A stretch of 64,000 bases of DNA. It comes from JAENVU01 sp963765075. GTDB taxonomy: Bacteria > Actinomycetota > Acidimicrobiia > IMCC26256 > JAENVU01. Every line of letters begins with the position of its first letter. Position 1 is the stretch's first letter. The DNA lies in the NCBI GenBank assembly GCA_963765075.1, contig CAVXVA010000003.1, forward strand, positions 496,001 to 560,000. The letters are read 5' to 3'. A program made the position numbers and the translations under genes. This document shows, in pieces, positions 8,829 to 17,572 of the stretch. Below the pieces are notes generated by a model that worked only from the letters and a program-made list of their open reading frames with translations, was not told the origin of the DNA and made no database searches.

Positions 8829-10154
8829 GTGACCACCGCCTCCTACGCCGACCGCGTGACTCGTCAACGCGACGACGTCCCCGGGATCTACGGCACTGTC
8901 GACTTTTCCATCGTGCCGGAGCGATTCGACCGTGAGGCGGCGGTCACCGATCGACGATTCGCCCAGATCCTGACACCCGTAAAGAGAGTGTTCGCGAACC
9001 CGGCGCTGATGGAGACGATCCAGAACTACACGATGACCGGAGACCGGGTGGCCGACGCGTACGCCGCGCTCATCCCCGCACGGGGTTTCCGCACCCTCGT
9101 GGACATGCTCGACACGGCCTGCGAACGGGGCGTGGATCAGGTCGAGGAAGCGCCGGCCGAGCTGGTCGCGTTCATCCGGGCCATGGAGGCCACCCCCGAC
9201 TGGGTCGACCTGGCCCTCGTGGCGGAAGGGGCCCGCGCCGAGCGGATTCCTATGGCCGCAGCCACCCCGTTCGCGATTCGCGGCGCCTTCCTCGCGACCT
9301 TTCTCAACAAGTACGCGGCGCTCCCCATGACGATGACCGGCACCCTGTCGGACGAGGCCGCGGCCAAGCGGGTCTTCGAAACCGCGAGCTTCTTCACCGC
9401 CTCCACCTTGCCCGGCGCGCTCGACCGGTTCGGCAAAGGCTTCCAGGCCGCGGCCAAGGTACGGCTGATGCACTCCATGGTGCGGTTTCACCTCCTGAAC
9501 TCGGGGCGCTGGGATGTCGCCACCTACGGCATCCCGATCCCCCAGGTCGATCAGATGCCCGCGGGGCTGATCGGCGTCTTCATGATGTCGGCGCGACTCC
9601 TCGCCAAAGGCCAGACCGAGTTCTCGCGTGAACAACAGGCAACCGTGGAACTCGCGCGGTACCGCTGCTTCCTACTCGGCCTCCCCCAGGAGTTGCTCGG
9701 CGAGACACCCCAGGAGATCGTCGACCTCCTCATGGCTCGCCACGTCTCCCTGCGCGACGAGTACGACAACGAAACCTGCGGAGCGTTGGTGCGCGGCACC
9801 CTCGATGCCAACCTGTTCGACCGTTCGACGGTCACGGGTCGGGTGCACACGTGGCTGGAGAACGGCTTCTCGCGGTTCGTCCTCATCAAGAGCTTTCTCG
9901 GCGGCGACACCCGACGCGCCGCCGAGATCGGTATCGATTTCGGGCCGCAGCAGAAACTCGCGGCGGCCATCGCCGCCATGGTTGTCGCCGGCACTTCCAC
10001 GATGTACACCGTGGGGCTTCGGCTCCCCATCGTCTCGGGCTCGGTCGACCAGCACCTCAACCGAAAACTGGCACGGCTACTGGAGATGTACGGGCATGCC
10101 GATTTCGTGACCGACGCCGACCGCTACACGGTCGGGGTGGTCCCGAAGGGCTGA
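8829..10154 (+). CDS. MpaB/DUF2236 family oxygenase-like protein
   Basis: A 441-residue protein of the oxygenase-MpaB/DUF2236 family, which includes rubber oxygenases and mycophenolate-pathway MpaB. These bind haem through buried histidines; the conserved segment LMHSMVRFHLLNSGRW carries candidate histidines, and GIPIPQVDQMPAGLIG follows in the usual place. The substrate cannot be told from sequence. The start is uncertain: the GTG at 8829 gives a family-like N-terminus, with an AGGAG site about 11 bases upstream and a TACCGT box at about 8787; an ATG at 8736 would add 31 residues. Confidence 0.8.
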   Translation: MTTASYADRVTRQRDDVPGIYGTVDFSIVPERFDREAAVTDRRFAQILTPVKRVFANPALMETIQNYTMTGDRVADAYAALIPARGFRTLVDMLDTACERGVDQVEEAPAELVAFIRAMEATPDWVDLALVAEGARAERIPMAAATPFAIRGAFLATFLNKYAALPMTMTGTLSDEAAAKRVFETASFFTASTLPGALDRFGKGFQAAAKVRLMHSMVRFHLLNSGRWDVATYGIPIPQVDQMPAGLIGVFMMSARLLAKGQTEFSREQQATVELARYRCFLLGLPQELLGETPQEIVDLLMARHVSLRDEYDNETCGALVRGTLDANLFDRSTVTGRVHTWLENGFSRFVLIKSFLGGDTRRAAEIGIDFGPQQKLAAAIAAMVVAGTSTMYTVGLRLPIVSGSVDQHLNRKLARLLEMYGHADFVTDADRYTVGVVPKG

Positions 10155-10164
10155 AACCAGCCGC

Positions 10165-10170
10165 TACCGT
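10165..10170 (+). promoter_or_regulatory. -10 box for leaderless sortase gene
   Basis: TACCGT followed by seven bases and then the GTG at 10178. The spacing would put transcription start at or next to the start codon, and it supports GTG 10178 over GTG 10169. Confidence 0.5.
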
Positions 10171-10177
10171 GCACTGG

Positions 10178-11062
10178 GTGCGCCGAGCCCTCAATGCCAT
10201 CGGTCGAGGGCTCATCGTGGGTGGGACCCTGCTCCTGCTCTTCGTGGCCTACCAGCTCTGGGGCACCGGTCTTTACACCGACGCCCAGCAAGCCTCGCTG
10301 CGCAGCGACCTCCGCAGCACCATTCGTGAGGCGCAGCAAGCCCAGGCCCCGGTATCGGGCACCACCACGACCACTCGGCCGGCGGCACCACCGCCCGAGG
10401 GCGACGCGATCGGCTTCATCAAGATTCCCAAGATCGGCGTGGACAATGTGGTGGTGCAGGGCATCAGCGTGCCCGACCTCCGCAAGGGTCCCGGTCACTA
10501 TCCCGACTCCCCGATGCCCGGTCAGCTCGGCAATACCGCGATCGCCGGCCACCGCACGACCTACGGGGCGCCGTTCAATCGCCTCGACGAGCTGGTGCCC
10601 GGAGATCCGATCACCGTCATCACTCCGGCCGGAACCTTCCGCTACCTCGTGACCGAACAGCTCATTGTGAACAAGACCCAGGTCGAGGTGCTCGATCCGA
10701 CCCCCGATGCCACGCTCACGCTCACCACGTGTCACCCGAAGTACTCGGCCCGTCAACGCCTGATCATCAAGGCGCGGCTCGACCTGCGCGAGAGCCCGAA
10801 GCCGGTCAAACCGCATCCGTCGACCATCCGTTCCACGACCGATCCCGCACGACCCGCCGTCGATGATCTCAGCGGCTCGAGCGAGTCTCGGGTCCCGGTC
10901 ATCTGGTCGGGCCTGGTTGCCACTGCGATCGGGCTGGGCTGGTGGGCACTGTTCCGCCGCCGCGCGGTCTGGTACGTCTGGGTCGGCGGCGCCATCGTAT
11001 TCCTCGGCGCGTACGCGATGTTCTGCTTCTATCTCGAGCGGCTCCTGCCGCCCGGCTTCTGA
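10178..11062 (+). CDS. Class E sortase
   Basis: A 294-residue membrane-anchored cysteine transpeptidase that links proteins to the cell wall. After an N-terminal membrane segment (about 11-27) and a Thr/Pro linker, the catalytic domain has His125 (AGHRTTYG), Cys185 in TLTTC and the arginine region SARQRLIIKA (about 190-198). Two further membrane helices lie near the C-terminus (about 245-292), a layout common in actinobacterial class E enzymes, which prefer LAxTG-type signals. No sortase substrate or pilin gene is adjacent. The preceding gene ends 23 bases upstream, with a possible leaderless promoter between them. Confidence 0.9.
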   Translation: MRRALNAIGRGLIVGGTLLLLFVAYQLWGTGLYTDAQQASLRSDLRSTIREAQQAQAPVSGTTTTTRPAAPPPEGDAIGFIKIPKIGVDNVVVQGISVPDLRKGPGHYPDSPMPGQLGNTAIAGHRTTYGAPFNRLDELVPGDPITVITPAGTFRYLVTEQLIVNKTQVEVLDPTPDATLTLTTCHPKYSARQRLIIKARLDLRESPKPVKPHPSTIRSTTDPARPAVDDLSGSSESRVPVIWSGLVATAIGLGWWALFRRRAVWYVWVGGAIVFLGAYAMFCFYLERLLPPGF

Positions 11063-11078
11063 CGACGCCGCGGCGCGC

Positions 11079-12116
11079 CTACCGTGGCCCCGGGCCACCG
11101 AGTACGTCGGCCAACTCGCGCATTCCCTCGGCGAAGGGCACCGCCGCGACGAAGCCGAGTTGCTCCCGGGCGCGGTCCGGTGAGGCGAACACGTGGCGAA
11201 CATCGCCGGCCCGCCACCCACCCACGATCTCGGGCCGCGGCGCGCTCGGCCCGAAGGCGTCGGCCAGCGATTCGGCCATGTCGAGGAGTCGGCGGGGCTC
11301 ATCACTGGCCACGTTGAACGCGCCCGGCACCGCCGCCGACAGCGCGAGCACGTTGGCGTGCGCGACGTCGCCGACGTGCACGAAGTTTCGGATCTGGCCG
11401 CCGTCCTCGAACACGCGCGGCGCACGACCTGCGCCCAGCGCGTCGGCGAAGATCGCCGAGACCCCCGCGTAGGGAGTGTTGCGCGGCATCCCCGGTCCGT
11501 ACACGTTGTGATAACGCAGCGCAGTCACCGTCACGTGCGGATGTTCACGCGCGAACGCGAACGCGAGGTGCTCCTGGGCCAGTTTGGTAGCCGCGTACAC
11601 GTTGCGCGGATCCGTCGGCGCGGATTCGGGAACCGACTCGGGCACCAGGTCGGCACCGCACTGCGAGCACCGCGGTTCGAACCGGCCCGCGTCGAGGTCG
11701 CTCGGCGCACGGGGCGGGGCCGGCACGATTCCGTGCTCGGCGCACCGATACCGTCCTTCGCCGTAGACGACCATGCTCGACGCGAGCACACACGGACCCC
11801 GAAACTGCGCCCGATGCATCGAGGTCAGCAACGTTGCCGTACCGAGATCGTTGTCGGTGACGTACCCGATCGCGTCGTTGAAATCGACCCCTAGCCCGAC
11901 CTTCGCGGCCTGGTGGCACACCGCGTCGGCGCCGGCGAGCGCGGCGTCGAGCGCATCGAGGTCGGTGACATCGCCGACGACCGCGTCGGGCTCAATCGCG
12001 GGATCGGCCACGGTCTCGGCCCGATCGAACCCGACCACGTCGTGACCGTCGGCGCGCAGCGCGGCGCCGATGTGCGTGCCGATGAATCCGGCACCACCGG
12101 TGAGCAGCACCCTCAT
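11079..12116 (-). CDS. NAD-dependent epimerase, dTDP-L-rhamnose-4-epimerase-like
   Basis: A 345-residue extended short-chain dehydrogenase acting on nucleotide sugars. It has the Rossmann motif TGGAGFIG and a YAATK catalytic Tyr/Lys pair. Between the SSMVVYG strand and the catalytic Tyr sits an insertion with RCAEHG and RCSQCGADL, four ligands that look like a small zinc ribbon; this insertion is known from dTDP-L-rhamnose 4-epimerase-type enzymes. The start ATG overlaps the upstream histidine kinase stop by four bases, making a four-gene operon of membrane protein, regulator, kinase and epimerase. The exact sugar substrate is inferred. Confidence 0.82.
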   Translation of the reverse strand: MRVLLTGGAGFIGTHIGAALRADGHDVVGFDRAETVADPAIEPDAVVGDVTDLDALDAALAGADAVCHQAAKVGLGVDFNDAIGYVTDNDLGTATLLTSMHRAQFRGPCVLASSMVVYGEGRYRCAEHGIVPAPPRAPSDLDAGRFEPRCSQCGADLVPESVPESAPTDPRNVYAATKLAQEHLAFAFAREHPHVTVTALRYHNVYGPGMPRNTPYAGVSAIFADALGAGRAPRVFEDGGQIRNFVHVGDVAHANVLALSAAVPGAFNVASDEPRRLLDMAESLADAFGPSAPRPEIVGGWRAGDVRHVFASPDRAREQLGFVAAVPFAEGMRELADVLGGPGPR

Positions 12117-13345
12117 ACCGCAGGCTCGCACGGGAGCCGTACGGTGAATCGCGCGCCGCCGTTCTCGTTCTCCACGGTGATGCGCCCGTGATGCGCTTCC
12201 ACGAACCCGCGCGCGATCGCGAGCCCCAGACCGGCGCCACCACTGGTGCGGGCCGGGTCCGATTGGAAGCCGACCTCGAAGATCCGTTCGACGTCGTCGA
12301 GGGGAATGCCGCCGCCCGCATCCAGGATCGACACGTACGCGTCGCCGGCGGGTTCCGCACCGGCGAGCACCATCACCGAGCCGTCGGTGGGCGTGTGCCG
12401 GATCGCGTTCTCGAGCACGTTGCGCAGCGCTCGGAGCACTTCGGGCGTCGAGACGAAGACCGCGGGGCTCGGGCCCTCCACCCGACCCTCCAGCCGCACG
12501 CCCTTCGCCTCGGCCACGGGGGCGACACCGGCGATGGCATCGGAGACGAGATCGCCGAGCGACACCTGCTCGAGTTGGAGCCGCAGCGCGCCCGCCTGGG
12601 TCCGACTCAACTCGAACAAGTCGTCGACGAGGGCGGTCAACCGGTCGGTCTCGGTGCGCAGCGTCGCGTGGAATCGCGCCACCGTCGCCGGGTCCGAGAC
12701 CACGCCCTCTTCGAGGGCCTCGACCATCGCGCGGATCGCCGCGAGTGGCGTCCGCAGATCGTGCGATACCCACGCCACCAACTCGCGCCGGGATTCCTCG
12801 ACGGCCTGCTCCCGGCGCCGCGCCTCGGCCAGGCGCTGTTCCATGAGCTCGAGTTCGTGAGCGAGCCGCACCAACTCCGGTGGACCGGAGATCGTGGACG
12901 AGCCGACGCCTCGGTCGAGGCCCGGCCGGGACTCGTCGCCGATCCGACGGGTCACGGCCACCAGCGTCGAACTCATGGCGGCCACGCGACCACCGAGGAG
13001 GATCGCGGCCGCGATCCCCACCGTGGCCACCGCGACCAACACGATCTCGACGACCACGAGGTCGTGGCCGGAAATGAACATGGCCTTCGCCGCGGCCAGG
13101 ACTCCGAGCGCGATCGCGGCCACGAGCACCAACGCCAACGTCGACACCTGCACCGACAGGGCGCGACCTCGCAACAGGCGAAGGAGTGGCAAGCCGAGGA
13201 GGACGACCACCGCCGCCGCACCGATCGCGATTCCGACCAACTCGACGCCGTCCGACGCGGGCACGGCCGTGGCCGCAGATACCCAGGCCGTGGCCGCCAG
13301 GCCCACGACCAACACCGCCAGCGCGTTTCGGACTGGCCGGTTCAT
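12113..13345 (-). CDS. Two-component sensor histidine kinase
   Basis: A 410-residue membrane kinase. Four hydrophobic segments occupy about residues 8-125, with no sizeable extracellular domain, followed by a HAMP-like linker, the dimerisation/H-box VSHDLRTPLAAIRAM and a HATPase domain with N-box NVLENAIRHTP, and glycine loops (DAGGGIP, GGAGLGLAIARG). Such few-loop sensors often read the membrane or a partner protein. The start ATG overlaps the response regulator stop by four bases. Cognate partner: the regulator at 13342-14037. Confidence 0.93.
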   Translation of the reverse strand: MNRPVRNALAVLVVGLAATAWVSAATAVPASDGVELVGIAIGAAAVVVLLGLPLLRLLRGRALSVQVSTLALVLVAAIALGVLAAAKAMFISGHDLVVVEIVLVAVATVGIAAAILLGGRVAAMSSTLVAVTRRIGDESRPGLDRGVGSSTISGPPELVRLAHELELMEQRLAEARRREQAVEESRRELVAWVSHDLRTPLAAIRAMVEALEEGVVSDPATVARFHATLRTETDRLTALVDDLFELSRTQAGALRLQLEQVSLGDLVSDAIAGVAPVAEAKGVRLEGRVEGPSPAVFVSTPEVLRALRNVLENAIRHTPTDGSVMVLAGAEPAGDAYVSILDAGGGIPLDDVERIFEVGFQSDPARTSGGAGLGLAIARGFVEAHHGRITVENENGGARFTVRLPCEPAV

Positions 13346-14037
13346 GGATCCCACCGGTACCCCACCCCCCACACCGTCACCAGGTGTTCGGGTTCCGAGG
13401 GTCTCGCCTCGATCTTCTCCCGGAGCCGTCGCACGTGCACGGTCACGGTTGCCGTGTCACCGAAGCTGTACCCCCACACTCGTTCGAGCAGTTCTTCGCG
13501 GGTGAACGCCCGCCGGGGCGAGCGGGCGAGCTGCACCAACAGGTCGAACTCGCGTGCCGTGAGCGCGACCAGTTCGCCATCGATGCTCACCTCCCGCGCC
13601 AGGAGGTCGATGTGGACGCGACCGGTATCCAGGGACTCCACGCCGAGGCCGTCGGGGACGCCGATCGCCACCGCCCGCCTCAGCACGGCCCGCACCCGCG
13701 CCGTGAGCTCGCGCGGCGAGAAGGGCTTGACCACATAGTCGTCCGCCCCGAGTTCGAGACCCAACACGCGATCTTCCTCGTCGCCCCGAGCCGTCATCAT
13801 GATCACGGGGACGGGCGCACGGGCACGGAGTCGGCGACAAACTTCGAGCCCGTCCATGCCCGGGAGCATGAGGTCGAGCACCACGAGGTCCGGCCACCGA
13901 CGCGCGGCCTCCTCGATCGCGTCGCGACCGTCGGCCACCGCGACGACATCCAGCCCGTCGCGTTCGAAATAGCGCACGACCACTTCCGAGATCGTGGGAT
14001 CGTCTTCGACGACGAGCACCCGGGGCGCTTGTTCCAT
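13342..14037 (-). CDS. OmpR/PhoB-family response regulator
   Basis: A 231-residue two-domain regulator: a receiver with the phospho-acceptor Asp in LVVLDLMLPGMDG, the conserved lysine in VVKPFSP, and a winged-helix DNA-binding domain (about 130-228) containing LTAREFDLLVQLA and GVGYRWDP. Start choice is open between ATG 14037, which shares one base with the upstream stop (TGATG), and ATG 14043 (MVMEQAP). It pairs with the kinase that follows and sits between membrane-glycan-type genes, so envelope control is a reasonable inference. Confidence 0.94.
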   Translation of the reverse strand: MEQAPRVLVVEDDPTISEVVVRYFERDGLDVVAVADGRDAIEEAARRWPDLVVLDLMLPGMDGLEVCRRLRARAPVPVIMMTARGDEEDRVLGLELGADDYVVKPFSPRELTARVRAVLRRAVAIGVPDGLGVESLDTGRVHIDLLAREVSIDGELVALTAREFDLLVQLARSPRRAFTREELLERVWGYSFGDTATVTVHVRRLREKIEARPSEPEHLVTVWGVGYRWDP

Positions 14038-15356
14038 CACCATCGGGACCGTACCCCCACTGCCAGGAGCACCGTGACCACTCCCTGCGCCGCGAACCAG
14101 ACCCGGGCGGACCGCATTCGCGGCGCGAATGCCGCCGTCGCGGCCACCAGCCAAGGGAAGAATGGGAGCCAGATTCGTTCGACTTCACCTTTCGCCAGGC
14201 CCGAGACATTGGCGATCAGCACCGCACCCAACCCGCCCGCGACGAGCACCGCCAGCAGCGACCGCCGCAACCGGGTGAAGGCGGCCACCGTGGCCGGGCC
14301 CACGGCCAGCAACGTCACCGCAAGGTTGCCAATGAGGAAGTACTCATAGGGCCGACGGCTCGCGACGCCGAAGGCGTAGCGCTCCCTGGTGGCCGCGAGT
14401 CCGTCCCAATACACGAACCCCGTCCCGAGGGTGACGGCGGTGACACCCACGACGCCCACCCCTGCGGTCACTACCAGCGGCCGCCACGCCCGGCGGGCGA
14501 CGCCGACCGCGACCGGGATCACAGCCATCAGGACCAGCCCGTACGAGAGGTAGGCCGTGACAACGAACAGCACGCCACCGGCGATGGCGAGGCGATCACC
14601 CTCGTGTTCGGCGCGACCGGTGGCCACCACCACGCACGCGACCGCCGCCGCCGCAACCCCGCTGAAGAAGGCATCGCCGGAGGACCACCAGATCGCGCTC
14701 GGCGCGAAGGCCACGAAGGGTGCGGCGAACCGCGCGGCGACTTCACCCGCGACGTCGCGCACGGCCACCAGCACGGCCACGACTCCGAGGCCGCCGCCCA
14801 GGAACACCAGGACCGCGTTCGCGGTGACGCCGCCGAGCCCGATTGCGTCGAGCAGCCAGAGCACCAGGACGAACCCGGGCGGGTGGCCCTGCGTGTGGAT
14901 GTTGTAGCTCGGGAGACGCTCGACGAACGTCGAGAGGAACGTGCCGACATTGCCCACGACCGGAACCGTTCGAATGTACTGACCGGACAACAACGGAGTC
15001 GTGAACGCGTCGCGCCCATCGATGAGGGTGAGTGCGGCCGCCCACCCGACGGCACCGAGACCGGCCAGCACGAGTACCGCCCACCAGCGGGCCTGGCGGA
15101 CGAAGAACGAGAACCCAACGATCGCGGCGATCCCGACAACGACTGCGGGAACGACGGTGCCGGGATAACTCGGATCGTCGAGACCGGTGAGTGGCGGGAA
15201 CAGCAACTGCATTTTCGGACCGTCGACGAGGATCCGCTGACCCCAGACGAACGCCCACGCGATCACACCCCAGGCCGCGAGCAACGCGGCGGTGGCCGCG
15301 ACCCATTCGCGCGCGCGGCGGTCCTCCGGGGCGAAGGCGGGCGGGTCGAGCACCAT
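14037..15356 (-). CDS. GT-C-like polytopic membrane protein
   Basis: A 439-residue protein with about 11-12 hydrophobic helices. The loop HTQGHPPG after the second or third helix and the C-terminal GEVERIWLPFFPWL are features seen in uncharacterised GT-C-fold glycosyltransferases of Actinobacteria; no acidic DxD is obvious, so the catalytic role is inferred. First gene of the operon with the two-component pair and the epimerase. A TACTCT box lies three bases before the ATG and six before the next codon, GTG 15353, so GTG may be the true leaderless start. Confidence 0.7.
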   Translation of the reverse strand: MVLDPPAFAPEDRRAREWVAATAALLAAWGVIAWAFVWGQRILVDGPKMQLLFPPLTGLDDPSYPGTVVPAVVVGIAAIVGFSFFVRQARWWAVLVLAGLGAVGWAAALTLIDGRDAFTTPLLSGQYIRTVPVVGNVGTFLSTFVERLPSYNIHTQGHPPGFVLVLWLLDAIGLGGVTANAVLVFLGGGLGVVAVLVAVRDVAGEVAARFAAPFVAFAPSAIWWSSGDAFFSGVAAAAVACVVVATGRAEHEGDRLAIAGGVLFVVTAYLSYGLVLMAVIPVAVGVARRAWRPLVVTAGVGVVGVTAVTLGTGFVYWDGLAATRERYAFGVASRRPYEYFLIGNLAVTLLAVGPATVAAFTRLRRSLLAVLVAGGLGAVLIANVSGLAKGEVERIWLPFFPWLVAATAAFAPRMRSARVWFAAQGVVTVLLAVGVRSRW

Positions 15357-15454
15357 TCGAGAGTACTGACACCGCGGAACCCCGACTCACCACGAGCCTC
15401 GGAGTTTCGGGGCTTGTAAGGGGGTAGAACGGCCCTTCGTGTCGGTCCGGTCGG

Positions 15455-15460
15455 TACCGT
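15455..15460 (+). promoter_or_regulatory. -10 box for leaderless GT2 gene
   Basis: TACCGT, then six bases, then ATG 15467. No ribosome binding site precedes the ATG. Confidence 0.5.
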
Positions 15461-15466
15461 CGGGCC

Positions 15467-16108
15467 ATGATCGATGTGATCCTGCCGGTGCTCGACGAAG
15501 CGGCCGCGATTCCGCGGGTCGTGCGGTCGTTGCCCGCCGGCTATCGAGCCATCGTCGTCGACAACGGCTCCACCGACGACTCCGCGGTGGTCGCCGCCGC
15601 CGCCGGTGCCATCGTCGTCTCCGAACCCCAACCGGGGTTCGGCAGCGCCTGCTTCGCCGGACTCGTCGCCGCCACGGCCGAACTGGTGGCCTTCATGGAT
15701 TGCGACGGCTCGCTCGACGGCGCCGACCTCCCCCGCATTGTCGCGCCGGTACTCGCGGGGACCGCCGATCTCGTCCTCGGCGCGCGCATCGCCGAGCGCG
15801 GCGCCTGGCCGCTTCACGCCCGTGTCGGCAACGCGGTGCTCGCACGCCAGATTCGGCGCCGTACCGGACTCCGGATTCGCGACCTCGGTCCGATGCGGGC
15901 CGCTCGACGCGAGTCACTGCTGGCGCTGAACCTCACCGACCGGCGCTTCGGCTGGCCGCTGGAGATGGTGGTCAAGGCCCATCGCGTCGGCTGGGCCATC
16001 ACCGAGATCGATGTGCCCTACGAGGCGCGAGTGGGCAAGTCGAAGGTCACCGGCACCGTTCGCGGTACCGCTCGCACGATCAGGGACATGAGCGCGGTGC
16101 TGCGATGA
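15467..16108 (+). CDS. Family 2 glycosyltransferase (DPM1-like)
   Basis: A 213-residue soluble GT-A glycosyltransferase. It opens with the family start VILPVLDEAAAIPRVV, has DNGSTDDS for nucleotide-sugar binding and a metal-binding acidic motif in FMDCDGSLDG. It lacks the C-terminal membrane helices of polyprenol-phosphate glycosyltransferases with anchors. It overlaps the DUF2064 gene downstream by four bases; this pair recurs in many bacteria and is assumed to make or modify a glycolipid or small glycoside. The donor and acceptor are unknown. Confidence 0.85.
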   Translation: MIDVILPVLDEAAAIPRVVRSLPAGYRAIVVDNGSTDDSAVVAAAAGAIVVSEPQPGFGSACFAGLVAATAELVAFMDCDGSLDGADLPRIVAPVLAGTADLVLGARIAERGAWPLHARVGNAVLARQIRRRTGLRIRDLGPMRAARRESLLALNLTDRRFGWPLEMVVKAHRVGWAITEIDVPYEARVGKSKVTGTVRGTARTIRDMSAVLR

Positions 16109-16755
16109 CCGACGCCACAGTCCTGATCTTCGCGAAGGCACCGGTCGCCGGGCGCGTGAAGACCCGACTCACTCCGCCGTACTCGCCCACCGAGGCCGCG
16201 ACACTTGCGACCGCGGCATTGGCCGACACGTGCGCCGCAGTCCTCGACACCTCGGACGTTGCACGCGTGCTCGTGCTCGACGGCGACCCCGGGCCATGGA
16301 TGCCGGCAGGTATCGATCTCGTGCGCCAGCCCGAGGTCGACTTCAACGGCCGACTCCGCGCCGCGTTCTCGGCTGCGACGGGTCCCAGCGTGTTGATCGG
16401 CATGGACACACCGCAGCTCACCGGGCCCCGCATCCGATGCATCGTCGACGCGCTTCTGCAGCCCGGCGTCGACGCGGTACTGGGACGCACGGTCGACGGC
16501 GGTTGGTGGACCCTCGGCCTCCGCGATCCGGGTGCGGCGGTGGCCGCCGGCATCTTCGGCGCGGTTCCGGTGAGCACCTCCGCCACCGGTGAACTGCAGC
16601 GCTGCGAGTTGGACGCGCTCGGTTTCGCGACCGTCGAGATCGAGATCGAGACCGACGTCGACACCACGGCCGACGCCGAGACGGTCGCCCGCCTCGCGCC
16701 CACCACCCGATTCGCCGCCACGTGGCACGCCTTCGGCGCCCGATCCCAACGTTAG
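16105..16755 (+). CDS. DUF2064 (TIGR04282-type) nucleotidyl/glycosyltransferase-like protein
   Basis: A 216-residue protein of the DUF2064 family, related to nucleotide-sugar transferases. Diagnostic stretches are LIFAKAPVAGRVKTRL at the N-terminus (the RVKTRL phosphate-binding loop), GMDTPQL (metal-binding Asp), and DGGWWTLGL. It overlaps the upstream GT2 gene (ATGA). Some relatives are annotated with arsenosugar synthesis, but nothing here supports arsenic chemistry; it more likely works with the GT2 enzyme. Its stop codon lies inside the palindromic operator of the next gene. Confidence 0.85.
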   Translation: MTDATVLIFAKAPVAGRVKTRLTPPYSPTEAATLATAALADTCAAVLDTSDVARVLVLDGDPGPWMPAGIDLVRQPEVDFNGRLRAAFSAATGPSVLIGMDTPQLTGPRIRCIVDALLQPGVDAVLGRTVDGGWWTLGLRDPGAAVAAGIFGAVPVSTSATGELQRCELDALGFATVEIEIETDVDTTADAETVARLAPTTRFAATWHAFGARSQR

Positions 16756-16774
16756 GAGTGATCACTCCTACAAT
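16753..16774 (+). promoter_or_regulatory. Palindromic operator and -10 box of merR-menG-menF
   Basis: A perfect 18-base palindrome TAGGAGTGATCACTCCTA (16753-16770) overlaps by two bases the -10 box TACAAT (16769-16774), which ends six bases before the MerR ATG. A MerR dimer would bind exactly such a dyad next to a -10, and the message would be leaderless. The core recurs at 24522-24537 between menB and menE. Confidence 0.75.
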
Positions 16775-16780
16775 CGGCGC

Positions 16781-17572
16781 ATGTCCCCCACCGCCGATCC
16801 CGCCCCGGACACGGTGCAGTTCCGCGTCCAGGAATTGGCGGACCACGCCGGCGTTTCGGTCGACACCATTCGCTTCTACCAAAAGCGCCATCTGCTCGCG
16901 CCGCCCGTCCGCACCGGCCGGGTCGCCTGGTACGGAACCGACCACCTCGACCGGCTCCACCAGATCAGAGACCTTCAGGCCGAAGGGTTCACGCTCGCCA
17001 TCATCCGGCGCGTCCTCGACGGTGAGCTCGACCCGGTCGACCGGCCATTGGCCGCCGCGGTGGCCGAATCCGACACCGAGGAGTTCCTGACCGTCGACGA
17101 ACTCGCGAGCCGGGCCGGGGTGCCGACGGCCGTGATCGAAGCCGTCGTCGCCGAAGGACTCATGCTCCCGCGAGTGCACGACGGCGTCGCCCACTTCACC
17201 ACTGCCGACGTCGACGTCGCCGCCGCCGGGTTGGAACTCCTCCAGGCCGGCGTTCCCCTCCCTGCACTCCTCGAGCTCGCTCGTCGTCATCACGCGGCCA
17301 CGATCGAGATCGCCACCGCTGCGGTCGAAATGTTCGACGAGCACGTTCGCCACCCACTGCTCGATGCCCGGATCGACGACGACGAACGCGCCGCGCGTCT
17401 CGTCGCCGCGTTCCGAACGCTCCTGCCCGCAACCGGCACGCTCGTGGCCCAACACTTCCGTCGCGTCCTGCTGCGCGTCGCGCAGGAACACCTCGAAGCC
17501 GTCGGCGACGACGACGAGATCGCGGCGGCCGACGCGGCGGCGACCCGACGGATCGAGGAGGCCCGCCGATGA
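16781..17572 (+). CDS. MerR-family regulator heading the menG-menF operon
   Basis: A 263-residue regulator. The N-terminal MerR winged helix reads ELADHAGVSVDTIRFYQKRHLL (split by the typical turn), with the wing at about 40-60; a second helix-turn-helix-like segment starts at about 103 (LTVDELASRAGVPTAVIE), followed by an all-helical C-terminal region with no metal-binding cysteines. It therefore does not look like a metal or redox sensor. It overlaps menG by four bases and its promoter carries the palindrome that also occurs between menB and menE. I infer autoregulation and control of menaquinone synthesis; the signal is unknown. Confidence 0.85.
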   Translation: MSPTADPAPDTVQFRVQELADHAGVSVDTIRFYQKRHLLAPPVRTGRVAWYGTDHLDRLHQIRDLQAEGFTLAIIRRVLDGELDPVDRPLAAAVAESDTEEFLTVDELASRAGVPTAVIEAVVAEGLMLPRVHDGVAHFTTADVDVAAAGLELLQAGVPLPALLELARRHHAATIEIATAAVEMFDEHVRHPLLDARIDDDERAARLVAAFRTLLPATGTLVAQHFRRVLLRVAQEHLEAVGDDDEIAAADAAATRRIEEARR

